A stretch of 64,000 bases of DNA, taken from contig CM051015.1 in assembly GCA_027704905.1 (NCBI GenBank), positions 14,738,192 to 14,802,191 of the forward strand. The letters are read 5' to 3'. Position 1 is the stretch's first letter; every line of letters starts with the position of its first letter. The notes under the pieces were generated by a model. The model saw only the letters and a program-made list of their open reading frames with translations, made no database searches and had not been told where the DNA came from. Both the position numbers and the translations under genes were made by a program. Of the stretch, positions 1 to 10,452 are shown in pieces. The stretch comes from Muraenolepis orangiensis. Its lineage: Eukaryota > Chordata > Actinopteri > Gadiformes > Muraenolepididae.

Positions 1-666
1 GAAACGACTTGGTCGGAACAATGTCATCTATGCACTTCTTGATGAACCCGGTGACCGAGGACGCGTACTCGTTGATGTTATTGTCCCAGTCAGCGCGATC
101 AAAACAATCCTGCAGCATAGAGTCAGCTTGGTCTGACCAGCATTGGACCTCCCTCACAGCGATTGGTTGCTGCTTCAGTCTCTGCCTATAGGCGGGGAGT
201 AGCTGGATAGAGCGGCGTGTAGCAGTGGTCGAGGATCCGCTCACCCTGTGTGTTGCTCGTTATGTGTTGGTAGAACTTCGGGAGAACCTTCTTCAGGTTC
301 ACCTTGTTGAAGTCCCCTGCCACAATGAGAGCAGCCTCGGGGTGTGCCGACTCCTGTTCGCTGATAGCCCCATACAGTTCCTTCAGCTCTGTGTCCGTGT
401 TGGCTTGTGGGGGAATGTAAACAGCGGTCACGGTTACCGCTGTAAACTCCCGAGGTAGCCAGTATGGACGGCACATAAGCATCAGGTACTCCAGGTCCGG
501 GGAACAGAAAGACTTGAGGGGATGTACATGACTTTGGTTGCACCAAGATCTGTTTCATGCATACCCCCCCTCCGCGATCTTTACCAGAGAGAGCCTTTGT
601 TCTGTCCGCCCGGTGGACGGAAAATCCCGTCGGCTCGATAGCTGCGTCGGAAACCCCCTCCGACAT
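1..666 (-). mobile_element. L2-like non-LTR retrotransposon, 5' part with endonuclease domain (broken)
   Basis: Minus-strand reading frames encode an apurinic-type endonuclease of a non-LTR retrotransposon. The core at 482-186 carries the strand and loop motifs AVYIPPQANTDTELKELYGA and IVAGDFN, followed by RILDHCYTPLY. The upstream stretch (666 to about 500) encodes AIEPTGFSVHRADRT and GKDRGGGVCM in another frame, so a frameshift lies near 485-555. Below 186 a third frame continues with the linker to the reverse transcriptase (REVQCWSDQADSMLQD). The element runs off the left edge. The endonuclease would nick target DNA for target-primed reverse transcription. This copy is inactive as read. 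The family looks the same as the reverse transcriptase copy at 21961-23314, which is an inference from style rather than overlap. Confidence 0.85.
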
Positions 667-675
667 CCATGAAAT

Positions 676-790
676 TGGTGGGTGGTGTGTGTGTGTAGTG
701 GGTGGATGGTGGTGTGTATGTGTGTGTGTGTGTGTGTAGTGGGTGGCGGGTGGTGTGTGTTTGTAGTGGGTGGTAGTTGGGGGGTTGTTT
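676..790. repeat. GT/GTGG-rich simple repeat
   Basis: Degenerate repeats of GTGGGTGG and (GT)n. No gene is visible from here to about 1320. Two near copies of a unit containing 'accaagtatgtggctaagtg' lie at about 840-930. Confidence 0.7.
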
Positions 791-1321
791 GAGGATTTCC
801 CCTCTTCCCTAGTATGCAGGGGCGGTGTAGTATGCTAAGTCCAGGCACCAAGTATGTGGCTAAGTGTTGTCCTAGTATGCAGGAGTTGTGTTGTGTGCTA
901 AGCTCAGGCACCAAGTATGTGGCTAAGTGCTCCTGGAAAGAAGCTTATAGGTTTTGTGGGGCCTGCTTTCCTCTGCTTACCGCAGTTGTTCTATTGTAGC
1001 TCAAACAAAAAGGAACAAACAAACAGAATTAGAGCCAAACCGTATACCTGAATGTTTCTGGAAGAAAGCGCTACAGGCCGTGGGATTGTGCATACAGAGT
1101 CTTCGTATTCATTTCATCCATTATTGAGAGTCTGTTGACAGCCCCGCACGGTCGCTTTCCACATCCACTGTTCTATTATTGAATGTATAACAATATTGGG
1201 TTAAAATGTCAAAATAAACAAACATTTCTTTGTTGACGTTAATGAAGGCCTGACATGAATACCGTCTGGAGGGAAAATATGGGGAAGGAAGTGTACACAC
1301 TGAACAACTGAACACGCATAT

Positions 1322-1420
1322 TAAAACATATGAGAACATAATAGAACATATTTGGACATATTAGAACCTATTAGGACATATTAGGACATATTAGAACATT
1401 TTAGGACATATTAGAACCTA
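1322..1420. repeat. Tandem array of ~14-bp 'ggacatattagaac' units, left part
   Basis: Imperfect units of the type 'ggacatattagaac' repeat up to the TA at 1419-1420, where the Tigger transposon begins. The same units resume at 6958 on its far side and recur at 8440-8600. The array is therefore split by the transposon and by a later LTR insertion. Confidence 0.8.
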
Positions 1421-1751
1421 CCGTATTGACCCGAATATAAGACGACCCCGATTATAAGATGACCCCGATTATAAGACGACCCCTCTTTTTCAAGACTCAG
1501 TTTTGGAAAAAATAAATAAATAAATCGAATTGAAAATAATGATAACACACATCACACATTGTGTTCAAATTTGCCTAACTTGGCAAACAAAAACAAAACA
1601 GGCTAGATAGATTGCAATGAAACAGTAGTGCAATAAACGGTAGTGCAATAAAATAGTAGTGCAATAAAACAGTGCAAAATGTCAGAACATCAGTCTATTG
1701 GTCACATCACGTCTTCTCATTCAGCTTGTCTCTGAATGAAAATATCGTCAC

Positions 1752-2594
1752 TCACGGTGTCTGCTTCCCCGTCTCCTCCCACATCACGTCATCCTCGCTG
1801 CCATCCATGGCATTTGATACGCAGCATTTCTTAAACCCATTAATGATGCTTTCTGGGGAAACGTCAGCCCATGCTTGCAAGATCCATTCACAGAGAAAAC
1901 GTACTGCAGGCTTTTGGATTTTTCCAGACGGTGTCAGTGCGTGATTACCAGCCAGGAGCCACTCTGTGGATCTCTTGCGCAGATTAACCTTGAATGGTTT
2001 GTTAACGACCACATCCAACACCTGCAGCTGGCTTGTCATTCCGCCCGGTATGATCACTAGGTCACCATTCAACTCTTTCACTTGCTTTTTGACTGGCTCA
2101 GTCAAGTGTCCACGGAAAGCATCCAGAATCAACATATTCCTCTTCTTTCTGAGTCCCCCACGCCGTCTGCCCCACACAACCTTGAGCCAGTCCACCACAA
2201 GCTCCGTCTCCATCCAGCCCTTTGCCTGGGCACGTACGATAATGCCAGCTGGCACTGCCTCTTTAGGTACAGTCACTGCCTCTTTAGGTACAGTCTTGCA
2301 TTTTAAAACCACGTACGGGGGACGTTGTGTCCCATCTGCGAGGCGCGTTAACATGACCGTTACTCTGCTCTTCTCGTTTCCAGTAGATCAGTAGATCACT
2401 GATTTGTCGCCTTTCTTATGCACAGTGACAGATGTTGGCATGTCAAAATACACAGGTGTTTGATCAGCATTGCCCATCTGATCAAGGGGGTATGAGTGCT
2501 TCTTCCTTAACTTGATCACATATTGCTGATAAGACAGTAGCTTCTCTCTGAAGTCTGAGGGCAGGCGCTGGGCAAGGCTTGTCCTGCGTCGCAA
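1752..2594 (-). pseudogene. pogo/Tigger-type DDE transposase, fragmentary
   Basis: Two minus-strand frames together cover the catalytic core of a pogo-type transposase. The upstream frame (2594-2388) has NADQTPVYFDMP, which holds the expected first catalytic Asp region. The downstream frame (2354-1752) has LILDAFRGH (second Asp) and QLQVLDVVVNKPFK (third Asp, the DDD variant of pogo), then the C-terminal tail ending near DGSEDDVMWEE. The two frames are separated by a short break around 2354-2388. No CENP-B-like helix-turn-helix is visible upstream, so the protein is N-terminally truncated. In an intact element it would cut and paste the transposon at TA sites. Confidence 0.85.
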
Positions 2595-2857
2595 TGACAG
2601 GTGTTTGATGTCTCTGCTTTGTTTATCACCATTATCTTAAAATTGGCATCGTAACTTTGTCTCTCCTGTTTATTAACTTGCCCTACTTTTGAGCCACTTT
2701 TTTCAAGTTGGTCGCTGTGTCTCTCTATTTCTATCTCTCCAGGTAACTGTTTTTATGTACTGTTACTTTAAGACTTTGAGTTTCTTTAAGTGTCGCGCGG
2801 TGTCTCGGAACACTCGTTTGGCGCGATCTGTTGTTGTGCAATTACATGTGCAATTAC

Positions 2858-3027
2858 TGTTGAATGACCATACGGAGGGATACTTTTATAAGAACTGTAT
2901 TTATTAGTAACTACTAAACATGACTGAACGCGTCTCCAGGACCACACAGAGTGAACACACATGCGCAGTACCACTACGGTGGCCGCTAAACAGTACACAT
3001 GAATTAGCATATAGCGAATGCTCTACA
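2858..3027 (-). repeat. Gypsy 3' LTR
   Basis: About 170 bp, nearly identical to 6683-6851. Read on the minus strand it starts TGTAGAGCATTC and ends TTCAACA. The 5 bases outside it (ATTAC, 2853-2857) match those beyond the other LTR. Confidence 0.93.
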
Positions 3028-3313
3028 TCCTCTCTCTTTAGCTTATAGTCCTGGTAGAATAGAAAAATAACAATAACAGTAATCTAATACCATGGTTAGG
3101 TCGATTCCAATAAACAACTGACATTTCAATGTCTATCAACAAACAAAGTTGTAATGTAGAAAATAATAAAGGCATGGCATCTCACCTAGCTTTCTGTATC
3201 TTGTCAACAATGTTTAATTATTATTTTTTTTTTTTTACAACAATAACAATCCGTACTATGTACGATCATGAACCGTGGGCATGTGGTGCTTGGAGTCGGT
3301 CCACGCAAAGTAC

Positions 3314-5083
3314 TTAGTCTCTATATTTGGGGTTTTGTCTACTAATGCGACCTGAACGTGTTTGGTATGTGCCCCCACTGGTGTGTGTGGGTGTCAGAGC
3401 TATAGGCTCTGGAGCTAGGGTTATGGGTCTCTCTGCAATAGGAGGGGAAGTTTCCTCTACAGCTGGATCTGGATCGAAGTGCAGGCGGTCGGCTTCATCG
3501 GGCTGCTCTGGAAGTGGTTTGGTTACAGGTAGGATATGTCTGCGATTTCTCCTGTACACACCACCTTCCGATTGGATGAGATATGATCTCGGTTCCTCAC
3601 AGACCTCCTTCACCATGCCCATGCGGTTGTACCCTTGGCGGGTCTGCATTCTGACTACTTCACCTTCAGACAGGGCTCGTAGTGGACGGCTCGACTTGTC
3701 GTAGTTTAGTTTCTGGGAGAGTCTTTTCTTTTGGAGCTGGGATCTGACTCCTTGAGTGTCACGAGTGGTAGGTTCCAGTAGCTGCTTGCTGACTGGGAGG
3801 GTGGAACGTGTTTGCCTTGACATGAGTCTCTGTGCAGGTGAACCTAGCTGTACATCTCGAGGGATGTTCCTCAGATTTAGTAGGTTCAGAAACACGTCTG
3901 TTCCATCTCTTTTAGATTTTTCCATCAGTTGTTTTGCACTACGGACTGCCCTCTCAGCTAAACCATTGCTCTGTGGGAATTCTGGACTGCTGGTAACATG
4001 CTCAAAGTCCCACTGTATGGCAAAGTCTTTGAACTGTTGGCTGGTGTACTGTCTGGCATTGTCTGAGATGAGTGTGTGTGGTGATCCATGGACTGAGAAA
4101 TGTCGTTTCAGTTTGGTGATGACTGAAGTTGACGTGAGGTCCTTGAGTAGATCGACCTCATACCACCCTGAGTATGAGTCCACGAGCACTTGATAATGCT
4201 TGCCATTCCATTCCAGGATGTCTGTTGCCACCATAGACCAAGGTAATTCCGGTACTGGGTGTGGCTTGAGTGGCTCTTTCTGTTGGTGTGGTTTTGTACT
4301 GTTACACACTGAGCATGAGAGTGTGGCATTGTCAATGTCTTTGCTCATGTTAGGCCAGAACACCACACCTCGGGCTCTGCGTTTGGTTGACTCAGCTCCT
4401 GGGTGACCTCTGTGTACAATGTTTATGTACTCTCTCTGTAGTGACTGAGGGATGACTGTTTGGTTACCTTTCATGATGATTCCTTCTTCAACAATGAGCT
4501 CATCTCGAAAAGGGAAGAAAGGACCAATGGCTGGAGGAACGCTGCGCTGTTTAGTAGGCCATCCATGTTTGATAACGGTGGTGAGGTTCTGCAGCGTTGT
4601 GTCCTCTGCCGTGTGTCTCCTCAGCTCCTCCAGGCGAGTTGATGAGATGTGGCTGACCGCCATCACCTCAAAGTCATTTTTTTCGTTTGTGTGTTGAAGG
4701 GTGGATGCCCTGGGGGCTCGTGACAGAGTGTCGGCCAGGTACATGTGTTTCCCTTTAATGTAGACAAGGTTGATGTTGTATCTCTGCAGCTGTAACATCA
4801 TACGTTGGAGTCGTGCTGGAGCTGTGGAGATTGGCTTTTTGATGATTGTGACTAAGGGTTGATGGTCAGTCTCCACAGTCACTGGCTTTCCATAGATATA
4901 GTCATTGAACTTTGAACACGCGAACACAACTGCCAGCAGTTCCTTCTCTATTTGTGCGTAGCGTGTTTCAGTCTGAGTCAGCGTTCGTGATGCGTAGGCA
5001 ATCGGTTTGCCTTCCTGCAAGCATGCTGCTCCGAGTCCGTGTTTGCGAAGCGTCGCAGGTGAGTGTGACTGGTAGATGAACAT
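3314..5083 (-). pseudogene. Gypsy pol, RNase H and integrase part
   Basis: A 589-codon minus-strand frame. Residues about 25-125 form the RNase H (KPIAYASRTLTQTETRYAQI, then TDHQPLVTI and LADTLSRAPR). After the linker comes the integrase. The zinc-binding H2C2 region is around HRGHPGAESTKRRAR and CSVCNSTKP. The core has TDILEWNGKHYQVLVD, ISDNARQYTS and SNGLAERAV, which contain the three acidic catalytic residues (D, D, E). The C-terminal part resembles the usual Gypsy integrase tail. The start shown is only the first ATG; the frame really continues from the reverse transcriptase at 5537 through a frameshift near 5000-5080. Integrase would join element DNA to the host genome. Confidence 0.9.
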
Positions 5084-5537
5084 CGTAGTATGACAGGACA
5101 GGTGGACTGACCATGTGTTTCTTCAAAGTGTCATATGCGTCCTGGTGCTGCTTCAGCCAGCACCACACTATGTCTTTACGTGTCAGTTCTCTCAGTGGAG
5201 CGGAAAGTTCACTGAAGTCCGGGATAAACTTCCCAAGATAGTTGATCATGCCGAGGAAGCGCTGGAGTGCTGTGATGTCCTCGGGAACAGGCATTTCTGC
5301 GATTGCCTTGGTTTTGGATGGGTCTGCTCTCAGACCCTCGCTGGTGAATACGTGACCCACGTAGCTGACCTCAGCCAATCGGAACTTGCACTTGAGGGGG
5401 TTGAGTCTGAGATTGACTCGACGCGCACGGTTGAGCACCTTCATCAGGTTCATGTCGTGCTCTGCTTCATCTCGGCCTCCGACAAGTATGTCGTCGACGA
5501 TGATGGCGCAGGGGTAACCGGCAAATATCTGTTCCAT
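4968..5537 (-). pseudogene. Gypsy pol, reverse transcriptase part (N-terminally deleted)
   Basis: The frame contains IIVDDILVGG, the Gypsy version of the catalytic YxDD box, then YVGHVFTSEGL and FLGMINYLGKFIPDFSELSAPL, the thumb and connection motifs. Just upstream (5615-5538) another frame encodes HLFGRYRFLRMPIGINAAS, so one frameshift separates the palm from the earlier segment. The segment carrying the first catalytic Asp and the residues before it is absent. The preceding frame passes straight from the protease region to the ...QISLDSKSS motif. The enzyme is therefore not functional here. Confidence 0.88.
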
Positions 5538-5615
5538 TGAGCACTGGCTGCATTTATTCCAATTGGCATCCTGAGAAATCTGTAGCGGCCGAAAAGGTGT
5601 GCTGAAAGTGATGAC

Positions 5616-6695
5616 TTACTGTCCAAGGAGATTTGCCAGAAAGAGGTCTGCGAAGATCTGATGGGTTAGGTTGGCATTGCTATTCACGCTGAGTTGATGA
5701 ACTTCCTTGTTCAGTGTAACTAATCCCATGCGTAGGCATGCTGGTAAGCCTTGTAGTGGCTGGATGTTTCTCTCTACAACGTAGAACTGCAGTACATATG
5801 GCTGGCCTGCTAGGTGGCATGATAGGACAACTGAACCCACAGTGTTGATTTGGCTTCCTCCATATGCGACCAAGTTAGTTGTTTTTGAGCAGTCTATTTT
5901 TTCTCCTTTCCCCACATGTTTGAATGCATCATGTGACATGACGTTACATTTTGCCCCTGTGTCTACTTTCACTTCTATGGGCTTGCTATTTACATGGATT
6001 GTGGTAAATGCTTCACCTTTCTCAGTGATATTAGATGCTATTGTGTCAATGGTCTCTAGTGTTACGCCATCAACATAGAATAACTCATCGTCACTACCAC
6101 CTGTGGCTTGGTCTGGCTCAAGTTGATTGACAGATTTCCTATATCTGTGTGTGCTAGGGCACTGCAGTGTTGTTCTGCAACATCTTTTGTAGTGGTTCCA
6201 TTTCTTGCAGGTGTGACACTGTTGACCATAAGCAGGGCAGTCCTCTCTCTTAGCTTCGTGGCTGCCTCCACAATTGTTACAGTCTGTGATCTGCTGTGCA
6301 CTCTTTTCTGACTGTGACTTTGGTCTTGTCTCAAACCTCTGTTTCCTTATGACTCTGTGTTGCACGCTGTCAACATTTGTGGACGTTCGTGGTGATGACA
6401 ATGCTTTTATGTGCTGGTCTGACAGCTCATGTATTCGACACACAGAGATAGCCTTAGACAGAGTTAATTCGCTATCACGCAGCAAAGTCTTCCTTAGACC
6501 GTCATTACTTATGCCACATAGAAGTCTATCTCTGATGAGTTCGTCTTGCAATATTCCAAAGTTGCAGCTCTTTGCTTTGATCTTTAAATCAGTGATATAT
6601 GACTCGATTGACTCACCTTGGTTCTGACCCCTTGTGTTGAACTTGTGCCTTTCCATCGTGATGTTAGTTTGAGGATTGCAAATGTGAATGACCAT
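5616..6695 (-). pseudogene. Gypsy gag (C-terminal half) and protease
   Basis: A 359-codon frame. The first part (CNPQTNITMERHKF, GESIESYITDLKIKAKSCNF) is mid-gag capsid sequence. A CCHC-like zinc knuckle region follows (CNNCGG... and CHTCKKWNHYKRCC). The aspartic protease has KVDTGAKCNVMS as its active-site DTGA motif. The frame's first ATG lies within the LTR itself (6683-6851), so the LTR is fused directly onto mid-gag. The gag N-terminus and primer-binding site have been deleted. Confidence 0.88.
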
Positions 6696-6851
6696 ACTGA
6701 GGGATACTTTTATAAGAACTGTATTTATTAGTAACTACTAAACATGACTGGACACGTCTCCAGGACCACACAGAGTGAACACACATGCGCAGTACCACTA
6801 CGGTGGCCGCTAAACAGTACACATGAATTAGCATATAGCGAATGCTCTACA
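6683..6851 (-). repeat. Gypsy 5' LTR
   Basis: Matches 2858-3027 with a few substitutions. It is directly followed (going down in coordinates) by mid-gag coding sequence at 6682, with no tRNA primer-binding site visible. Confidence 0.92.
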
Positions 6852-6957
6852 ATTACGGTACATCGAAAAGTCTAAACCCCGATTATAAGACGACCCCTCT
6901 TTTTCAGATTTTTTTCTAGGACAATAAAAAACCCGTCTTATATTCGGGTCAATACGG

Positions 6958-7025
6958 TATTAGGACATAGGACATATAAGGACATAGAACATATTAGGAC
7001 ATATTAGAACATTTTAGGACATAAT
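6958..7025. repeat. 'ggacatattagaac' tandem array, middle part
   Basis: Continuation of the array at 1322-1420 beyond the Tigger right end, stopping at the LTR that starts at 7026. Confidence 0.75.
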
Positions 7026-7400
7026 TGTCACGGCCGGGTGTCGGTGGGACCCAAAAGCAGGGAGAACAGACGTCAGATGGAACAGGTGCTTTAATGAACG
7101 CAAAAGGCAAAGGTACAGACAGGGCAAGGCAAAACGAGGTTGTGTGCACATAGTAGTGTGTACTGGGAGCAAGGAGAAGGAATATGGAATGTTATTAGAG
7201 GGCGTGGCTATACGGGAGAGTGATGTGGAGACAGGAATGCAAAACTGTGACAGTACCACCCCCTTATGGGACGTCTCCTGACGTTCCCAAAATAACAAAA
7301 AACGTAATGTCCATCTCTTCCTCCGCCGCTTCCTTGAGTTTCGCCCTCCTCCGAGGACGACTCCTCCCTGTCCCCATAAGAGGACTCCCATGGCAACGGG
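7026..7400 (-). mobile_element. 3' end of a Gypsy-type element: LTR with polypurine tract
   Basis: The LTR (7026-7252) reads TGTCACAG...CCGTGACA on the minus strand and includes a CATTAAAGCACC polyadenylation-type stretch near its end. Directly upstream of it on the minus strand is AAGGGGGTGGTAC (7253-7266), a good polypurine tract. The internal part up to about 7392 encodes only a short low-complexity frame. The rest of the element is missing. Similar TGTCAC...TGACA LTRs occur at 9458, 50717, 56858 and 62286. Confidence 0.75.
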
Positions 7401-7690
7401 AACTATTAGGACTACTATTAGGACTACTAGGACTATTAGGTTTCATAGACACATGGCTGCCACACAACCACACTTTCGTAACAATTACCAATGCAAAGAA
7501 AGATCAAGTCAAAACTCTCAATTTAAATGCACAACAATGCTTAACAAACTCATGACAGCCATTAACTAATCATTCAATAAGTGTGTGGAAACAAAATGCA
7601 ACCAGCTCAACAAGCTGCAACACTGCGGCAAAACCAGCAAAGACAAATTAGTCTCACTTACCAATGATGTTCACTTAAAGACGGAATCCA
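7401..7690. other. Unannotated stretch with short 'aggactactatt' repeats
   Basis: A few degenerate 'ggactactattagg' units lie at 7405-7440. I see nothing else. Confidence 0.4.
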
Positions 7691-7905
7691 TTCTCCTGTC
7701 CTTCTGGATATATGTTTCGATAACCCGGTCATAATGCTGATCACTGCTTTCAGATCCAAAAGAAGTTGCCTTTCAATAGCTATGGAAGCTAATGCAGTGA
7801 GTCGGGATTATCCTGTTCTGTTCCTTGCATATGTTTTTATCCGTTTGAGGGTGGAAAATGTCCTTTCCACAGATGCAGTGGTGACGGGGATCGTTACAAC
7901 GTTTT
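7690..7905 (-). pseudogene. hAT transposase C-terminal fragment
   Basis: On the minus strand the sequence around 7900-7700 reads VTTASVERTFSTLKRIKTY, then ALASIAIERQLL. This matches the hAT C-terminal dimerisation region, where (A/C)ER(S/T)FS.LKRIKT is characteristic of the THAP/ZMYM-related branch. A stop codon lies in the frame after RNRTG. It is a remnant without visible termini. Confidence 0.7.
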
Positions 7906-8440
7906 TAGAATGTCAATCTTTTCACTGAATGGTCGTCTTGAAAAGGGTACTAATAACAATTCCGCAACAACAAAATCTTCACCTGTTGCCATTTTGACGT
8001 AAAAAACCTATGTAGAAAAAAAACAACGTAGCACTAAGCTAGATCCTCTGTCTCGAGGGACCTTCTTGCGTACTATGGAACTGTGGGGGAATCTGAAAGA
8101 ATACGCCCATTTGCTACAAACCAATATATGATTGGTTGATCCAAACGTATGCACTCATTCAGTTTAAAGGCCAAAGCATTTGCGAGTACTTTGGTTGAAG
8201 GATATTCTTCCCAGCAACCCAGAAAAATATCTGATTGGTTGGATTTTTTTCTCAAATACGTAGTGCATGGACCGAGAACAGATCAACAACACAGATACAA
8301 TTCTCATTTATTCATTATATTTAAATTGTATTCAATTTTATTAATACAATTAATTCAATTTGTTTTTGTTTCATCTGAGGGTTCCAGGGTCTTCTCTGAA
8401 TACCTTGAAGGCCCTGACGCTTCACCACTGATAAGAACAT
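7906..8440. other. Unannotated stretch
   Basis: No convincing coding or repeat structure. It includes an AT-rich stretch at 8290-8350. Confidence 0.3.
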
Positions 8441-8600
8441 AGTATAACCTATTAGGACATATTAGAACATATTAGAACATATTAAGACATATTATATTCC
8501 AATTTATTCTCATTGTACAGCACAAAAACAGTACAGTACAGCGAAAATAATTAGGACATAATAGAACATATGAGGACATATTTTCATGCCCTATCTTTCC
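8440..8600. repeat. 'ggacatattagaac' array, right part, with a dispersed 'cagtacagcgaaaa' fragment
   Basis: Array units as at 1322 are interrupted at about 8495-8555 by a copy of the dispersed motif 'acagtacagcgaaaataatt'. That motif is also found near 9185, 38460 and 59795. Confidence 0.7.
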
Positions 8601-8814
8601 CCAAAAGCTAAACAAAGAAGGCTGTTGATGCAGAGGTCATGCGTGAGTACCGCTCTCACCTGGATGTGATTATGGAGATGTGAGGATTTATGTGCTGCCT
8701 TCCATCCTGCAGTGAGCGCTTTGCAGAAATAAGGAATAACTTGTGAGAAGGGCTCTTGTGTTAAGAGCAAGAGACCTTAACACACTAAATCAATTGCAAG
8801 TGAGTTTGATGGAG

Positions 8815-9155
8815 CTCGACCTGGCTCCTCATTCCTAACTCCTAGTCCTGGCTCTTCATTCCTAACTCCTACCTAACTACCTCTTGGTCCTTGCCCCTCA
8901 TTCCTTACTCCTACCTACCTACTTCCTAGTCCTGGATCCTTATTCCTTACTCCTATCTACCTACCTCCAAGTCCTGGCTCCTCATTCCTAACTCCTACTT
9001 ATAGAAAACTCTTAGTCCTGGCTCCTCATTCCTAACTCCTACCTACCTACCTCCGAGTCCTGGCTCCTCATTCCTAACTGCTATGTACCTACCTTTTAGT
9101 CCTGGCTCCTTCTTCCTAACTACTACCTACCTACCTCCTAGTCCTGGCTAAACTT
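8815..9155. repeat. Minisatellite, ~40-bp unit
   Basis: Seven or eight degenerate copies built on 'tcctggctcctcattcctaactcctacctacctac'-like segments. It is pyrimidine-rich and non-coding. Confidence 0.85.
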
Positions 9156-9179
9156 GTGGATTAGATTCAAATTATGTCA

Positions 9180-9250
9180 GTGCACAAGTACTGTACAGCG
9201 AAAACTATTTGGCATCTAACCAGAGTGCATATTGCAGTAAGTGCATGTAT
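9180..9250. repeat. Dispersed repeat fragment ('gtacagcgaaaa...ccagagtgcat')
   Basis: About 65 bp shared with 59785-59855 and, in part, with 38455-38485 and 8510-8555. It is probably part of one teleost interspersed repeat. Confidence 0.65.
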
Positions 9251-9457
9251 ATAAGTACAGTTGTTGAATAATATGTAAAAACAGTCTACTAAAAATTAAA
9301 TACTACTAAAAACAGGTATAAAATAACTTGTAGAGTAGGTATGAGATATTTGCAGAATTATAGGTATATATATACAAGGTAAGTATACAAGTATAAACAG
9401 GTAGTGAGCAGGGGTATGCAGTTGTATCAAAAGATACATATATATAAATGTATTTAC

Positions 9458-10301
9458 TGTCACGGGTTAGGTTTGGACCCAAATACAGCACACGGACACC
9501 AAGGACAGATAGTGATATTTATTGTTACTATCACACAGATAGGGGCAGGCAGAGACGTAGTCGGGGACAGGCAGGTGATCAGGAACCAGCCAGGGCAGAC
9601 GAACCAGGCAGAGACAGGCAGAGGCGTAGACAGGGACAGGCGATAGATCAGGAACCAGGCAGGGCAGACGAACCAGGCAGGGACAGGCAGAGGCGTAGTC
9701 AGGGACAGGCGGTAGATCGGGAACCAGGCAGGGAACAGGCAGAGGCGTAGTCAGGGACAGGCGGTAGATCGGGAACCAGGCAGGGCAGACAAACCAGCAG
9801 GGACAGGCAGAGGTGTAGACGGGACAGGCAGTAGATCGAGAACCAGGCAGGGCAGACAAACCGGCAAGGACAGGCAGAGTCGTAGACGGGGACAGGCAGC
9901 AGATCGGGAACCAGACAAGGCAGACAAACCGGCAGGGACAGGCGGAAGCGTAATCGGGGACAGGCAGAGGATCAGGACCAGGAACAGGAATCAGACTGGG
10001 TAACCGCTGGAATGTCTGCATAGTCAGGAACAATCTGGCCCCGTGTGAGTGTGCGGGGTAGACTTAAATGGAGACGTTAACTGTGATGCACTGCAGCTGC
10101 GGGTGATAATTAACAAGGGCGTGTGGCTATGCAGTACTGAGTAGTTGGAGCGAGAAGACAGGAATGTGGAATGATATAAGGGGGCGTGGCTATTCGGGCG
10201 AGTGCTGGAAACGAGGAGACCGGAATACGGAACACGATAAGGAGGCGTGGCTATCCGGTAGTACGTAGTGGGAGCAGGAGACTGGAATGCAAACCGTGAC
10301 A
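9458..10301 (-). mobile_element. Solo LTR (Gypsy type) with internal minisatellite
   Basis: On the minus strand it begins TGTCACGGTTTGC and ends AACCCGTGACA, giving 8-bp inverted ends. The 5-bp target duplication TTTAC is present at 9453-9457 and 10302-10306. A polyadenylation-type AATAAATATCAC is near the 3' end (minus). No internal coding region exists, so it is a solo LTR left by LTR-LTR recombination. Its middle (about 9560-9975) is a repeat of roughly 65-70 bp. Confidence 0.88.
9545..9975. repeat. Minisatellite within the solo LTR
   Basis: Roughly six copies of a ~68-bp unit with 'gggacaggcagaggcgtag' and 'gatcgggaaccaggcagggc' blocks. It gives long open frames on both strands that are repeat artefacts. 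Confidence 0.85.
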
Positions 10302-10438
10302 TTTACAGTAAATAGTGAGCAGGGGTGTGTAGTTATATCAGCAGTTGAAGATTAATATATATACTGTAAGTACAGTAAAAATGTACATGACTATCATACA
10401 GGTATGTAAACAATAAATATGTAAACTTTAAATATGTA

Positions 10439-10452
10439 AACTATAGGTAGAG
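10439..10452. repeat. Target-site duplication of LINE (left copy)
   Basis: AACTATAGGTAGAG, 14 bp, identical to 11339-11352 on the other side of the LINE. Confidence 0.85.

Larger units (their letters stand above)
2858..6851 (-). mobile_element. Ty3/Gypsy LTR retrotransposon, nested, internally deleted
   Basis: Two direct LTRs of about 170 bp (2858-3027 and 6683-6851) bound the element. Each begins TG and ends CA when read along either strand. A 5-bp target duplication ATTAC sits at 2853-2857 and 6852-6856. Coding order on the minus strand is gag, protease, reverse transcriptase, RNase H, integrase, typical of Ty3/Gypsy. A purine-rich stretch (AAAGAGAGAGGA on the minus strand) precedes the 3' LTR at 2858-3027, as expected for a polypurine tract. 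The gag start, the primer-binding region and the N-terminal part of the reverse transcriptase are missing, so it cannot move on its own. Confidence 0.93.
1421..6957 (-). mobile_element. pogo/Tigger DNA transposon, copy 1, containing a nested Gypsy element
   Basis: The ends are inverted repeats: the left starts CCGTATTGACCCGAATATAA and the right is its reverse complement, ending TATTCGGGTCAATACGG. Both sides carry TA (1419-1420 and 6958-6959), the usual target duplication of the Tc1/mariner/pogo superfamily. Minus-strand transposase fragments lie at 2594-1752. A 4-kb Gypsy retrotransposon (2858-6851) is inserted inside. Without it the transposon would be about 1.54 kb, close to the 1.6 kb of copy 2 at 29115. 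Confidence 0.9.
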
